DNA from: JAGOQQ01 sp031973235
GTDB lineage: Bacteria > Patescibacteriota > Minisyncoccia > Phycocordibacterales > UBA9973
DNA length: 38,604 nucleotides
NCBI GenBank assembly: GCA_031973235.1
Contig: DALYDM010000004.1
Span: 1-38,604 of the forward strand
Reading direction: 5' to 3'
Both the position numbers and the translations under genes were made by a program. The notes below the pieces were generated by a model. It was not told the origin of the DNA. It did not search any database and was given only the letters and a program-made list of their open reading frames with translations. This document shows, in pieces, positions 16,056-25,398 of this stretch (the first letter of the stretch is position 1; each line of letters starts with the position of its first letter).

Positions 16056-17753
16056 CTAATTCTGTTCCAAATCCACCACAGACTTCACTTCTTCGAGTGA
16101 CGTAATACCTTTAAGTGCTTTGATGATACCGTCTTCTTTCATGTCGAGAATTCCTTGCTTATCACCAACTTTTTTGATTTCTCGCTCACTTGGATTCTGT
16201 GGAATTATTTCCTCAATCTTTTCGTCTGACACAATTGCTTCATATATTCCAAGTCGTCCTTTGAATCCAGTGTTGTTACACTTGTCACATCCAGGAGCAG
16301 AGTAGAGTGTGAATGGCTTAGTCATATCAATTCCATAAAAACTCAAATCTTTTCCTTCTGTTTGTGCGTCGGTAAGAATTTTTCTAATTACTGTGTCCTC
16401 ATCTTCCTTGATCGCTCTTTCTTTTTTACACTCAGCACAAAGTTTTCGTACAAGTCTCTGTGCAATTGAAAGGGAAAGGGCAGAAGTCAGAATTTTTGGA
16501 TTTACATCAAGGTCAATCAATCGAGGAATTACTCCTGCAGCATTGTTTGTGTGAAGTGTAGAAAACACCATGTGTCCTGTAAGTGCAGATTCAACAGCAA
16601 TTTTTGCTGTCTCGCTATCGCGGATTTCTCCCACCATTATCACATCAGGGTCTTGTCGAAGTGCCGAACGAAGTCCTTCAAGAAATGTATATCCTTTGTC
16701 TGTTTCGACTTGTGTTTGTGTGATTCCAGGAAGGTGGTACTCGATAGGATCTTCGATTGTAATAATTTTTATTTCAGGAGAATAAATTCTTCGAAGAAAG
16801 GCATACAGTGTAGTAGTTTTTCCAGAACCTGTCGGACCGTTGAGAAGAATGAGTCCATTTGGTTTGATAATTTCTTTTTGAATTACTTCAAAGAGTCTTG
16901 GCTCAATTCCCAAGTCCTCAAGTTGTACTTGAATTGATTTCGGATTAAGAATACGCATTACGATCGATTCACCATATGCTCCAGGAATCAAAGATGTACG
17001 AATACTTATTTCGTCTTTCTCAATAAAAATACTAAAACGTCCATCTTGTGCAATGTCGTTTACAAGCTTAAGTCCAGAAAGAAGTTTGATGCGAGAGTTG
17101 AGAAACTTATGAATCTCAAAAGGAAACTCCATGATGTCTTGCAAGAGTCCATCTAGTCGGTATCGAAGTCGCACATGTCCTTCTTCGGGCTCAATATGGA
17201 TATCAGATGCGCCGATTGAGATTGCTCCTGCGAGAATCACTTCAAGCATTTTTGAAATACGATGACTAGATGCATCTTTACTCATCTCATCAATCACATG
17301 TGGGACATCATTGATTGTATGGATACGTTTTCCAATATCAATAATCGCTTCACCTGTAATATCAAGACCACCTTGGCGTGAGGTTGTTGCCATTGATATT
17401 TCTTGATAACGCTCCCATACCTTATGGAGACTCGCAGGTGATGCCATGTACAAATGTACATTGTATCCTTTTGCTTCAAGTTCTTTCTTGAGTGCAAGTA
17501 CTTCATCGCGTTCTGGTGCACGCACTGCGATGTGTACATCGTGACCAAGAAGTTTGAATGGTGCGACTTCGATATTTTTAGCAAGATCTTCAGGTACGGT
17601 ACGTAGTGCATCATTTTCTACGAGTACGCCAGCGAGGTTGATGTAGGGAATACTATAGCGAGTTTGTGAAAGCACTTCGGCAAGTTCTTCCTCTTCTTGT
17701 TTGCGAATTTCTTCTAATTTTTTCTTCTGTACTTCTTCGTCGTTTTGGCTCAT
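16056..17753 (-). CDS. pilB: Type IV pilus assembly ATPase PilB/GspE
   Basis: 565 residues from the ATG at 17753. An N-terminal MshEN-like region (about 35-150) is followed by the secretion ATPase core. Walker A is GPTGSGKTTTLYAF, the Asp box is IITIEDPIEYHLPGI, Walker B is PDVIMVGEIRD and the His box is STLHTNNAAGVIPRL. A zinc site is formed by two CxxC pairs (CAEC and CDKC). It powers pilin polymerisation at the inner membrane. No other pilus gene is beside it. TATACT (17765-17760) ends six bases before the ATG. Confidence 0.94.
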   Translation of the reverse strand: MSQNDEEVQKKKLEEIRKQEEEELAEVLSQTRYSIPYINLAGVLVENDALRTVPEDLAKNIEVAPFKLLGHDVHIAVRAPERDEVLALKKELEAKGYNVHLYMASPASLHKVWERYQEISMATTSRQGGLDITGEAIIDIGKRIHTINDVPHVIDEMSKDASSHRISKMLEVILAGAISIGASDIHIEPEEGHVRLRYRLDGLLQDIMEFPFEIHKFLNSRIKLLSGLKLVNDIAQDGRFSIFIEKDEISIRTSLIPGAYGESIVMRILNPKSIQVQLEDLGIEPRLFEVIQKEIIKPNGLILLNGPTGSGKTTTLYAFLRRIYSPEIKIITIEDPIEYHLPGITQTQVETDKGYTFLEGLRSALRQDPDVIMVGEIRDSETAKIAVESALTGHMVFSTLHTNNAAGVIPRLIDLDVNPKILTSALSLSIAQRLVRKLCAECKKERAIKEDEDTVIRKILTDAQTEGKDLSFYGIDMTKPFTLYSAPGCDKCNNTGFKGRLGIYEAIVSDEKIEEIIPQNPSEREIKKVGDKQGILDMKEDGIIKALKGITSLEEVKSVVDLEQN

Positions 17754-17873
17754 ACAAAAAGTATACCGCACTTATAGAAAACCTAGAAACCATCATGATT
17801 TGTTGGGTTGTTTGAGTGTTTATATGCCAAGTTTTGATCATAAAGGAGCATCATTTAATCCTTAAATATGGTA

Positions 17874-17902
17874 TTGACAAAAGTGTTTAATTGTGATAAG
17901 AT
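17874..17902 (+). promoter_or_regulatory. Promoter of the low-complexity secreted protein gene
   Basis: TTGACA (17874-17879), 17-bp spacer, TAAGAT (17897-17902). The predicted leader is about 42 nt, so this gene is not leaderless. Confidence 0.65.
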
Positions 17903-17950
17903 ACACATAGAAAACAAAAACTGTCTGAAACTCAAAAAAATCGAAAGAAT

Positions 17951-19534
17951 ATGACAAAGATCTTTAAAAAGTTGATTCTTATGGCCTGTGTGGTTGTGAG
18001 TATCTCGTCCACCGTGGACGCACAGCGCCCAAAGGGGCACAAGTGGTACAAAGGGTCATCCGCAACAAAAGAGTGGATGATGTCTCAGTACAACGGACAA
18101 GAAGTTTGGTCTCCGCTTTGGAATATTTCTAAAGACGAGGCCATAAAAGCCCATTTATTTAATCTAACTCAATCATTTAAAATGCTTGGGGTAGATAAAA
18201 AAATTGAGACCGGTCATCTTGTATGGATGATCGAAAACAGTGTTGTTGAAACTGTTCCAGGTGGAACAATTTTTACAAACACACTCGTTAAAGATGATGG
18301 AGTTGCGGTGTCGTTTGTTGATACTGTTACAGAAGACGGAGAAAAATTTTTCGTGACCGAATACAAAGGTACAAAAATCGCATGGGCGAAAGCCACATGC
18401 CTCCAGTCCACGGTTTTGGTTCAAGGAAAAATAACTCCTGAATCAAAACCAGCAACAGAAACACAAACAACTTACACTTATGCGTCAACACCAGAAGTGA
18501 ATGTGTATGATGGAGATGTAAACGTTGAGGCCCCAATCGTAAATGTAATTGATTCAACCGGTGATACTTATGTTACCAACAATTACTACCAACAATCTGA
18601 TGATCGGCAATATCAACAACCGCAACCTTATTATGGTTCTGGTTATGGTAATGCTGGGGTGTATGCCCAAGCATCGATTGGCTGGGGGGTGCAGCAACCA
18701 TTTTGTGGTAATACATGGGGTAACTCAATGTATTATGGACCACGTGGTGGTGGCGGTGTTGTGTGTGGTGGCGGATCTTCAAACAATCAGCCTGTAAATG
18801 TTTACGTTGATGTGTATAACAATAATGTGAACAACAACACCAATAACAACAATATCGACATTGATATTCAGGATCCGCATGTGTATCATCCACCAACAGG
18901 TGGAGGTCCTGTTGATCCGGGTCCTGGTGACCCTCCAGTTGACGGAGGTGGTGTGGGTGATGGGCCAATTGACCCAGAGTCACGATTCAACAGAAATGTT
19001 GGCATGACGAGAAAATCTACACCAAATGTTGCGTACAACACTTCTTCAAGAAGTAATCGAGTTGTTCAGCGACAAACATCATCACAACCAGCTTCTTCAA
19101 ACAGTGGTGCAGTAAGCACTCCTGTAAGAGATGTGAGGAGTACTCGCAGTAATGGTGTGAGAGGTAATACTCAAACAACATCAACACCTGCACCGGTTCG
19201 TACTGCACCGCAACAGCAAAACTCTGAGGCAAAACCTCGAATGTTTGCGAGTCGTGCTGCAAACGAACGAAGCAGTGGAAATACTTCACCTGCACAAAGT
19301 CGCACTGGGAATTCTCAACCGAGATACAACCAGCAACAACGTGCGGGCGGTCAAAGTAATTACCAACAGCGCTCACCTCAACAACAGGTTTCAACAGCAC
19401 CGCGACAAAATTCTCAACCCCGTCAAACGATGAGTCAATCTCGTCCAATGGGTGGAGGAAGTCGCCCGACGGGAAACATGAACCGTGGAGGCAACAATGC
19501 AAGATCTGCTGGTGCTGGGTTTGCCAGACGCTAA
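17951..19534 (+). CDS. Large secreted Gln/Asn/Ser/Gly-rich protein
   Basis: 527 residues, not recognised. A signal peptide (1-24, ending STVDA before Q) precedes a compact domain (about 25-165) rich in Trp and charged residues. From about 170 the chain is low complexity: a Tyr/Gln-rich stretch, a Gly-rich stretch, an Asn-rich stretch around NNNVNNNTNNNN, a Pro/Gly/Asp stretch, and finally ~170 residues of Arg/Gln/Ser/Asn-rich, strongly basic sequence. Base composition is more GC-rich than its neighbours. It probably acts at the surface, perhaps as an adhesive or matrix protein; that is inference from composition. Confidence 0.7.
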   Translation: MTKIFKKLILMACVVVSISSTVDAQRPKGHKWYKGSSATKEWMMSQYNGQEVWSPLWNISKDEAIKAHLFNLTQSFKMLGVDKKIETGHLVWMIENSVVETVPGGTIFTNTLVKDDGVAVSFVDTVTEDGEKFFVTEYKGTKIAWAKATCLQSTVLVQGKITPESKPATETQTTYTYASTPEVNVYDGDVNVEAPIVNVIDSTGDTYVTNNYYQQSDDRQYQQPQPYYGSGYGNAGVYAQASIGWGVQQPFCGNTWGNSMYYGPRGGGGVVCGGGSSNNQPVNVYVDVYNNNVNNNTNNNNIDIDIQDPHVYHPPTGGGPVDPGPGDPPVDGGGVGDGPIDPESRFNRNVGMTRKSTPNVAYNTSSRSNRVVQRQTSSQPASSNSGAVSTPVRDVRSTRSNGVRGNTQTTSTPAPVRTAPQQQNSEAKPRMFASRAANERSSGNTSPAQSRTGNSQPRYNQQQRAGGQSNYQQRSPQQQVSTAPRQNSQPRQTMSQSRPMGGGSRPTGNMNRGGNNARSAGAGFARR

Positions 19535-19548
19535 GAATCAGCTCTACA

Positions 19549-19592
19549 GAAGGGATCCTTATCCAAGGATTTGGATCCCTTTCATTTTTAAG
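19549..19592 (+). terminator. Terminator of the low-complexity secreted protein gene
   Basis: AAGGGATCC (19550-19558) pairs with GGATCCCTT (19573-19581), followed by a T-rich stretch (TTTCATTTTTA). Confidence 0.65.
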
Positions 19593-19669
19593 TGCTTAAT
19601 ACAATATTATTGAGCCTTTAAAAATGTACGGGAGACGTACAGAAATTATAAATTGTGAAAAAAATTTTT

Positions 19670-21943
19670 ATGAAAAATAATACACAGACAAAATCATATG
19701 TCGGCATGCTCGCGATTCTTTTCTTCGCGGTATTCGGAGTTTCTGTAGTGTCTGCTGATACTATAAATACAGCATTCAACACCGATCCTTCTGATCGTGC
19801 CACAATTCGAGTGACAAACTACACTCAAAACCCAGGTTCAACTGGATGTTGGGCAACCTCAATTCCAGGATCAAGTCCTCAAACAGGATGTTCAAACCAA
19901 ACTCTCCAAGCCGGAGATCTCGTTTCGGTTGCAATTTATTATCACAATACTGGATCACAAACTGCTGCAAACACACGAGTGAAGCTCAATAGTCCAAGTG
20001 GAACAAGTACCTCACACACATTTTCTGGTGGAGTGCTTGCAAACAATGCTTCATATAAATCAAGTTCAGCGACAGTGAATATTTCAAGTTCACAATCACT
20101 GACATACCAAGGATGTTTTTGGTATCCAAACCAAACACAATCAGCGCAAAACTGTCCTTCAAGTGGAAATGATGTGTTTTCATCAAATGGACTTTCTATT
20201 GGAAATGTTGCACCAGGATGGTCAACACAAGGTTCAGTGGTAATCCGTTTTCGAGTAAGTAACAATACCACAAACCCAACTACCTACGAATGTAACGATG
20301 GACAAGATAATGATGGAGATGGTGATACCGACTATCCATCTGATGCAGGTTGTTCTTCATCATCTGATAATTCAGAAAATTCTGACGTAAACAACAGTTC
20401 GTCTCCCGACGTAGACACTCGACCTGCGACTGATGTAAATAAGTACACAGCACGCATGAATGGTTATATTGATGCAAACAACACATATGCATATTACTGG
20501 TTTGAGTACGGAGAAAATTCATTTTCAAACCGCACCGCTGATTCCTCAGCTGCATATGGAACATCATACCCATCATATTATTTGACTGGACTAAATGATG
20601 ACACAGAATACAAATATCAATTGTGCGCAAAAAATTCTAACACTTCACGTGTGTGTGGTGGAGTAGAATATTTCACAACTATTGATGACAATGGAAATGG
20701 TGGAGGATCATCATCAGATGGTGAACCCTCAGTCACCACACTCTCTGCAGACGATGTTGAAGAAGACGAAGCGCTTCTTCAAGGTGAAGCAGATCCAAAT
20801 GGTGATGCACTTACTTCAGTATGGTTTGAATATGGAGAAGATGAAGATGATTTAGACGAAACAGTCTATGTCTCATCATCTAACTATGATGATAATGAAG
20901 ATACAGATACAGTAGACTTCGATAAGAAGATTACTGGACTTGATAATGATACAAGATACTACTTCCGAGCATGTGCAGAAAACTCTGAAGGAGAAGATTG
21001 TGGTTCTATTAGATCATTTACTACAGATGATAATGGTGGAAGTAATAATAATTCAAATGATCCATCTGTTTCTACGACTCCCGCTACTTCGGTTGGGTCA
21101 ACATACGCACGCCTAAATGGAATTGTTGATACAGGTTCTGATGACGACACAGAAGCATGGTTTGAATGGGGAACAAATACAAGTACTTCATTTAACACAA
21201 ACAAGATTGATGCAATAGATGGATCACGAATCGGAGACGATACGTATTCATACGGAATCACTATTACAAATCTTGCACCAAACACACTTTATTATTTCCG
21301 AGCAGTTGCTGAGAATGATGAAGGCGATGATACAGGAAATATTTACTCATTCCGAACACTTGCAGAATCTGTACCTGTTCAACCAACAATCGTGTACAAC
21401 ACTGTAGTTGGTGGAGGAAGTGGAGTAGGTCAATCTCTTGTTATGCTTGAAATCACTTCACGTGACTCATCAGTAGTTCCAGGTGATCTCGTTTCGTACG
21501 AAGTTCGTTATAAGAACATTAGTGGTAAGACACTAAAAGATACTGTTCTAAGTATTCAATTTCCACAAGATATTGAATATATCGACAGTACAGAAGGTGA
21601 TTATTCTGTAAGAGATAATGCACTTACGCTTGACCTAGGAACACTTGAAGCAAACGAAGAAGATGAATTCAGAATTGACGCACGAGTTTCTAGTGCTGCA
21701 GTGATTGGCGACTTGCTTACTACGAGTGCAACAATGGCATTCACTACTCCTTCAGGAGCACAAGAAGATGCTGTTGCGTATGCACTTCATGATGTGGTAA
21801 GTGGAAGAAGTGCACTTGCAGGACTTGCACTCTTTGGGTTCGATGGGTTTCTCCCAGGAACACTTATTGGATGGCTTATCCTTATACTTCTTATCGTAGC
21901 GATTATCGTTATTATTCGAAGAGCGTTTGGGCCACGAGTGTAA
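19670..21943 (+). CDS. Surface-anchored protein with Ca-binding-like motif and three FnIII-like repeats
   Basis: 757 residues from the ATG at 19670; a GTG at 19655 would add five. Signal peptide ends near VVSADT. An N-terminal beta domain precedes a DGQDNDGDGDTDYP motif like calcium-binding loops of thrombospondin type 3 repeats. Three related ~100-residue modules follow, each with a 'WFE(Y/W)G' strand and ending in YYFRA..EN-like sequence and a 'FTT/FRT' edge, typical of fibronectin III-like folds. A DUF11-like domain (SSVVPGDLVSYEVRYKN) comes next. A C-terminal hydrophobic helix and RRAFGPRV hold it in the membrane. Probable cell-envelope or adhesion protein. Confidence 0.75.
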   Translation: MKNNTQTKSYVGMLAILFFAVFGVSVVSADTINTAFNTDPSDRATIRVTNYTQNPGSTGCWATSIPGSSPQTGCSNQTLQAGDLVSVAIYYHNTGSQTAANTRVKLNSPSGTSTSHTFSGGVLANNASYKSSSATVNISSSQSLTYQGCFWYPNQTQSAQNCPSSGNDVFSSNGLSIGNVAPGWSTQGSVVIRFRVSNNTTNPTTYECNDGQDNDGDGDTDYPSDAGCSSSSDNSENSDVNNSSSPDVDTRPATDVNKYTARMNGYIDANNTYAYYWFEYGENSFSNRTADSSAAYGTSYPSYYLTGLNDDTEYKYQLCAKNSNTSRVCGGVEYFTTIDDNGNGGGSSSDGEPSVTTLSADDVEEDEALLQGEADPNGDALTSVWFEYGEDEDDLDETVYVSSSNYDDNEDTDTVDFDKKITGLDNDTRYYFRACAENSEGEDCGSIRSFTTDDNGGSNNNSNDPSVSTTPATSVGSTYARLNGIVDTGSDDDTEAWFEWGTNTSTSFNTNKIDAIDGSRIGDDTYSYGITITNLAPNTLYYFRAVAENDEGDDTGNIYSFRTLAESVPVQPTIVYNTVVGGGSGVGQSLVMLEITSRDSSVVPGDLVSYEVRYKNISGKTLKDTVLSIQFPQDIEYIDSTEGDYSVRDNALTLDLGTLEANEEDEFRIDARVSSAAVIGDLLTTSATMAFTTPSGAQEDAVAYALHDVVSGRSALAGLALFGFDGFLPGTLIGWLILILLIVAIIVIIRRAFGPRV

Positions 21944-21955
21944 TTCACTCTAAAT

Positions 21956-21987
21956 AAAAAAACCTCGCACATGTGCGAGGTTTTTTT
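21956..21987. terminator. Terminator, perfect 32-bp palindrome
   Basis: AAAAAAACCTCGCACA joined directly to its reverse complement, ending in T7. Confidence 0.85.
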
Positions 21988-22007
21988 ATTTGTGATAGAG
22001 TCGTGAG

Positions 22008-22460
22008 ATGGAGCAAATCTATAAAGAAAATGAGTTGCATGTAGTTGCACAAAATATTGTTCGCGAACTTCGTTCGTTTGATCGGTCTCGTGCAATATTG
22101 GTGAGCCTCTCTGGTGATCTTGGTGCTGGGAAAACAACACTTGTACAAGAGATTTCTAAAATTCTTGGAATTAAAGAAACAGTTGTTTCTCCAACCTATG
22201 TCATTATGAAAAAATACAATATTGAAAATGATGATACATTCAAAAAACTTATTCATATCGATGCGTATAGACTTGGTGGAGATGAAGAGCTTTCTCGACT
22301 AGGGTGGAGTGATTTTGTTGAAGATCCACATAGTATTGTCATGGTGGAGTGGCCAGAAAAAGTTCCAGGAATTACAAGAAACCCGGATTTTTCGATATCC
22401 CTTACACATCACAATGATGATTCGCGCAAGATGGTCATGGTTAGGTATACTAAAGAGTAA
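22008..22460 (+). CDS. tsaE: tRNA threonylcarbamoyladenosine ATPase TsaE
   Basis: 150 residues. Walker A is SLSGDLGAGKTTLVQ; further family motifs are VSPTYVIM, HIDAYRL and VEWPEK. TsaE works with TsaB and TsaD to make t6A37 in tRNAs that read ANN codons. TAGAGT (21996-22001) ends six bases before the ATG. The stop overlaps the polA start as TAATG. Confidence 0.94.
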   Translation: MEQIYKENELHVVAQNIVRELRSFDRSRAILVSLSGDLGAGKTTLVQEISKILGIKETVVSPTYVIMKKYNIENDDTFKKLIHIDAYRLGGDEELSRLGWSDFVEDPHSIVMVEWPEKVPGITRNPDFSISLTHHNDDSRKMVMVRYTKE

Positions 22461-24844
22461 TGGCAAACAAAGAACGAAAAACATTAGTACTATTAGATTC
22501 ACATGCAATAATTCATCGTGCATATCATGCACTCCCTCAGTTTGTTTCATCAAAAGGAATTCCTACAGGTGCACTGTATGGAGTTTCTACAATGTTGATG
22601 AAAATAATTACAGATCTCTCGCCTGAGTATATTGTTGCGTGTTATGACTTACCACAAAAGACATTTCGGCATGAGGCATATGATGGATATAAAGCAGGAC
22701 GAGTGCAGGCAGACGATGCGCTTATTTCACAATTAAAGGAATCAAGAAATATTTTTAATGCTTTTCATGTTCCAATGTATGATGCACCTGGTTTTGAAGC
22801 AGATGACATGCTTGGGACAATTGTGTCTCAAGTTTTAGAGAATGAAAAGAATGTCGACATAATTATTGCATCAGGAGATATGGACACACTTCAGCTTGTT
22901 GTTGGTGAGCGAGTGAAAGTGTTCACTTTGAAAAAGGGCATAAATGACACAATTTTATATGATGAAAAAGGTGTAATAGAACGTTTCGGATTTTCACCAA
23001 AACTTCTTGTCGATTACAAAGGTCTTCGTGGTGATCCCTCAGATAACATTATTGGTGTAAAAGGTATTGGTGAAAAGACGGCGACGACACTCATCACAGA
23101 GTTTGGCACAATAGAAAATATTTTTAAGGCACTAAAGTCAAACAACCCAAAACTCAAAGAAGTTGGTATTACTGATCGAATCAAAAATCTTCTTTTAGAA
23201 AATGAGGAAGAAGCACTCTTTTCAAAAACTCTTGCAACAATTCGTCGTGATGCACCTATTTCGTTTGTGTTGCCTACACCATTTAGAGAGCACCTTGATG
23301 TTTCAAAAGTCGAAGCACTTTTTCGAGAGTATGAATTTAAGAGTCTCATACCAAAAGTATCATTGATAAAAAATGGGAAAGGTGGCGAAGTCGGATTAAT
23401 ATATGAAGATTCAAAATCGAGTACTGTGCCAGAAATGACTGATTCTGAATTGGCTCATTTGTCGATAATGATGTGGTTGCTTAATTCAGACAAAACCCAA
23501 ATTACACCAGCTGATATTTTTGCATACACAAACACTCACTCGCTCGAATCTGCTCGAAGTGTGTTACAAAAGGAAATCGACGAAGCAAAAATGACGTACG
23601 TGTACGAAAAAATTGAAATGCCACTTATGCCAGTGATTAAAGAAATGGAAACTACTGGTATTGCGCTTGATGTTTCGTATTTGAAACAACTCGGTTCACA
23701 GTATCATGCTGAGCTTTCACGGTACGAGAAAAAAATCTGGGAATTTGCCGGAAGAGAGTTTAATATAAACTCTCCAAAACAATTAGGAGAAATACTTTTT
23801 GATGAGATGAAGTTGACCGCAAAAGGACTGAAGAAAACCGAAGGCGGTGCTCGCTCTACAAGAGAAAGTGAGCTAGAAAAATTGAAAGAAAGTCATCCGA
23901 TTATAGAAGAGATTTTTCGATATCGCGAACTTCAAAAACTTCTTTCGACATATATTGATACTTTGCCACTTTTGGTTGGTGAAGACAGTCGTCTCCATGC
24001 ACGCTTCAATCAAGCAGGTACAACAACTGGACGCTTTTCATCTTCGGATCCAAACCTGCAAAATATTCCAGTAAAAACAGAGCTCGGTAAAAAAATCAGA
24101 GATGCATTTATTGCAAAAGATGGATACAGTCTTGTGTCATTTGATTATTCTCAAATTGAACTTAGAATCGCAGCACTATTGTCTCAAGATGAATTCTTGA
24201 CTCGTGTGTTTGTCGAAGGAAAGGATGTCCACTCGGCTGTTGCAATGAAAGTGTTTGGTGTTGGGGAAGGGGAGGTTACTCAAGAAATGAGACGTCGTGC
24301 AAAGGTTATAAACTTCGGAATTCTTTATGGAATGGGAGTAAACGCCCTGAAAGATGCACTCGGAACAGACAGAAAAGAAGCTCAGGTTTTTTATGATAAT
24401 TATTTTGTGCAATTTCCTAGAATACAAGGATATCTCGATTCTGTGATTGAAGGAGTTAAGAAAAATGGTTACTCTACAACACTGTTCGGTAGAAGAAGAT
24501 ATTTTCCTGGAATCAAATCTCCACTGCCTTTTATTAAGGCGATGGCTGAGAGAATGGCTATCAATGCTCCTATTCAAGGCACAAGTGCAGACCTGATCAA
24601 GATCGCAATTGTGAAAGTTCATGACTACTTACAAAATGAGAAACTATTGGATGATGTGCGTCTTGTTCTGCAGGTTCATGATGAGCTTGTGTTTGAGGTG
24701 AAAAATGGATGTGATCAAAAAGTGTTAAAAATGATTGAAACAATAATGCAAGAATGTATCCCCGACGAGTATGTGTCTGATTTGGTCAAAGTACCACTTG
24801 AGGTACATGTTGCGCATGGTCGAAATTGGGGGGAGTTAAAGTAG
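22460..24844 (+). CDS. polA: DNA polymerase I, with 3'-5' exonuclease domain lost
   Basis: 794 residues, about 100-130 shorter than usual. The 5' nuclease (1-290) has FEADDMLGTI, ASGDMDTLQL and the GVKGIGEKTATTL helix-hairpin-helix. The polymerase has motif A SFDYSQIELR (D562), the O-helix RRRAKVINFGILYGMG and motif C QVHDELVFEV (D741). Between them (about 300-385) only a short segment remains, and none of the Asp/Glu exonuclease motifs is visible. It should therefore fill gaps and remove RNA primers without proofreading. Phe in the O-helix predicts normal discrimination against dideoxynucleotides. Translationally coupled to tsaE. Confidence 0.94.
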   Translation: MANKERKTLVLLDSHAIIHRAYHALPQFVSSKGIPTGALYGVSTMLMKIITDLSPEYIVACYDLPQKTFRHEAYDGYKAGRVQADDALISQLKESRNIFNAFHVPMYDAPGFEADDMLGTIVSQVLENEKNVDIIIASGDMDTLQLVVGERVKVFTLKKGINDTILYDEKGVIERFGFSPKLLVDYKGLRGDPSDNIIGVKGIGEKTATTLITEFGTIENIFKALKSNNPKLKEVGITDRIKNLLLENEEEALFSKTLATIRRDAPISFVLPTPFREHLDVSKVEALFREYEFKSLIPKVSLIKNGKGGEVGLIYEDSKSSTVPEMTDSELAHLSIMMWLLNSDKTQITPADIFAYTNTHSLESARSVLQKEIDEAKMTYVYEKIEMPLMPVIKEMETTGIALDVSYLKQLGSQYHAELSRYEKKIWEFAGREFNINSPKQLGEILFDEMKLTAKGLKKTEGGARSTRESELEKLKESHPIIEEIFRYRELQKLLSTYIDTLPLLVGEDSRLHARFNQAGTTTGRFSSSDPNLQNIPVKTELGKKIRDAFIAKDGYSLVSFDYSQIELRIAALLSQDEFLTRVFVEGKDVHSAVAMKVFGVGEGEVTQEMRRRAKVINFGILYGMGVNALKDALGTDRKEAQVFYDNYFVQFPRIQGYLDSVIEGVKKNGYSTTLFGRRRYFPGIKSPLPFIKAMAERMAINAPIQGTSADLIKIAIVKVHDYLQNEKLLDDVRLVLQVHDELVFEVKNGCDQKVLKMIETIMQECIPDEYVSDLVKVPLEVHVAHGRNWGELK

Positions 24845-24893
24845 TATTTTGGTGTGTGTACTCCTTTGTGTCATCGGGGTATACTATAACCAT

Positions 24894-25394
24894 ATGGAAC
24901 ATACCAACGAACTATCTCAAAATAACAAAGCTATTAAAAAAGCAAGCGTACACCATGTGTTAGCTCAGTCGTATTTTTTGTTTTTTATTGCAGTCATATC
25001 TGGGCTGTTTTTGAATATGATTTTTCCGATTGAAATCAGCAATACACACCCACCGCAAATGTACGGCATTGCCTTTTTGCTTGTTGGTACGTATTTAATA
25101 ATTTGGGCACAGCAAACTTCACGAAAGGGAACATCAGAAAGACGAGAAATACATTCTTTAACACACGAACATTTCTTGAGAGGTCCGTATAAATATTTTA
25201 GAAGCCCAACACATATTGGGCTCACATTGCTTGTCTTTGGATATGGACTTATTTCAAACGCTCTCTTTGTTGTTGTTACAACTTTGATATTTGCAGTTGT
25301 GAGTAGGTTTGTATATGTTAAAAAAGAAGAAAAAATTCTTGAAGAAAAATACGGCAACTCATATTCTGAATATAAGAAAAAAGTAAGAATGTAA
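24894..25394 (+). CDS. ICMT/PEMT-like membrane methyltransferase
   Basis: 166 residues from the ATG at 24894; the frame upstream has no plausible start. Four or five hydrophobic helices are present. The C-terminal half holds RGPYKYFRSPTHIGLTLLVF and EEKILEEKYGNSYSEYKKKV, the signature of the isoprenylcysteine carboxyl methyltransferase / phospholipid methyltransferase superfamily. The substrate is unknown; bacterial members often methylate lipids or small amines. TATACT (24880-24885) ends eight bases before the ATG. Confidence 0.8.
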   Translation: MEHTNELSQNNKAIKKASVHHVLAQSYFLFFIAVISGLFLNMIFPIEISNTHPPQMYGIAFLLVGTYLIIWAQQTSRKGTSERREIHSLTHEHFLRGPYKYFRSPTHIGLTLLVFGYGLISNALFVVVTTLIFAVVSRFVYVKKEEKILEEKYGNSYSEYKKKVRM

Positions 25395-25398
25395 TTGT

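Noticed and set aside
18573..18983. His/Gln-rich 136-codon minus-strand frame
   Set aside because: It is the mirror of the low-complexity gene on the plus strand; the repeats create long open frames in other phases.
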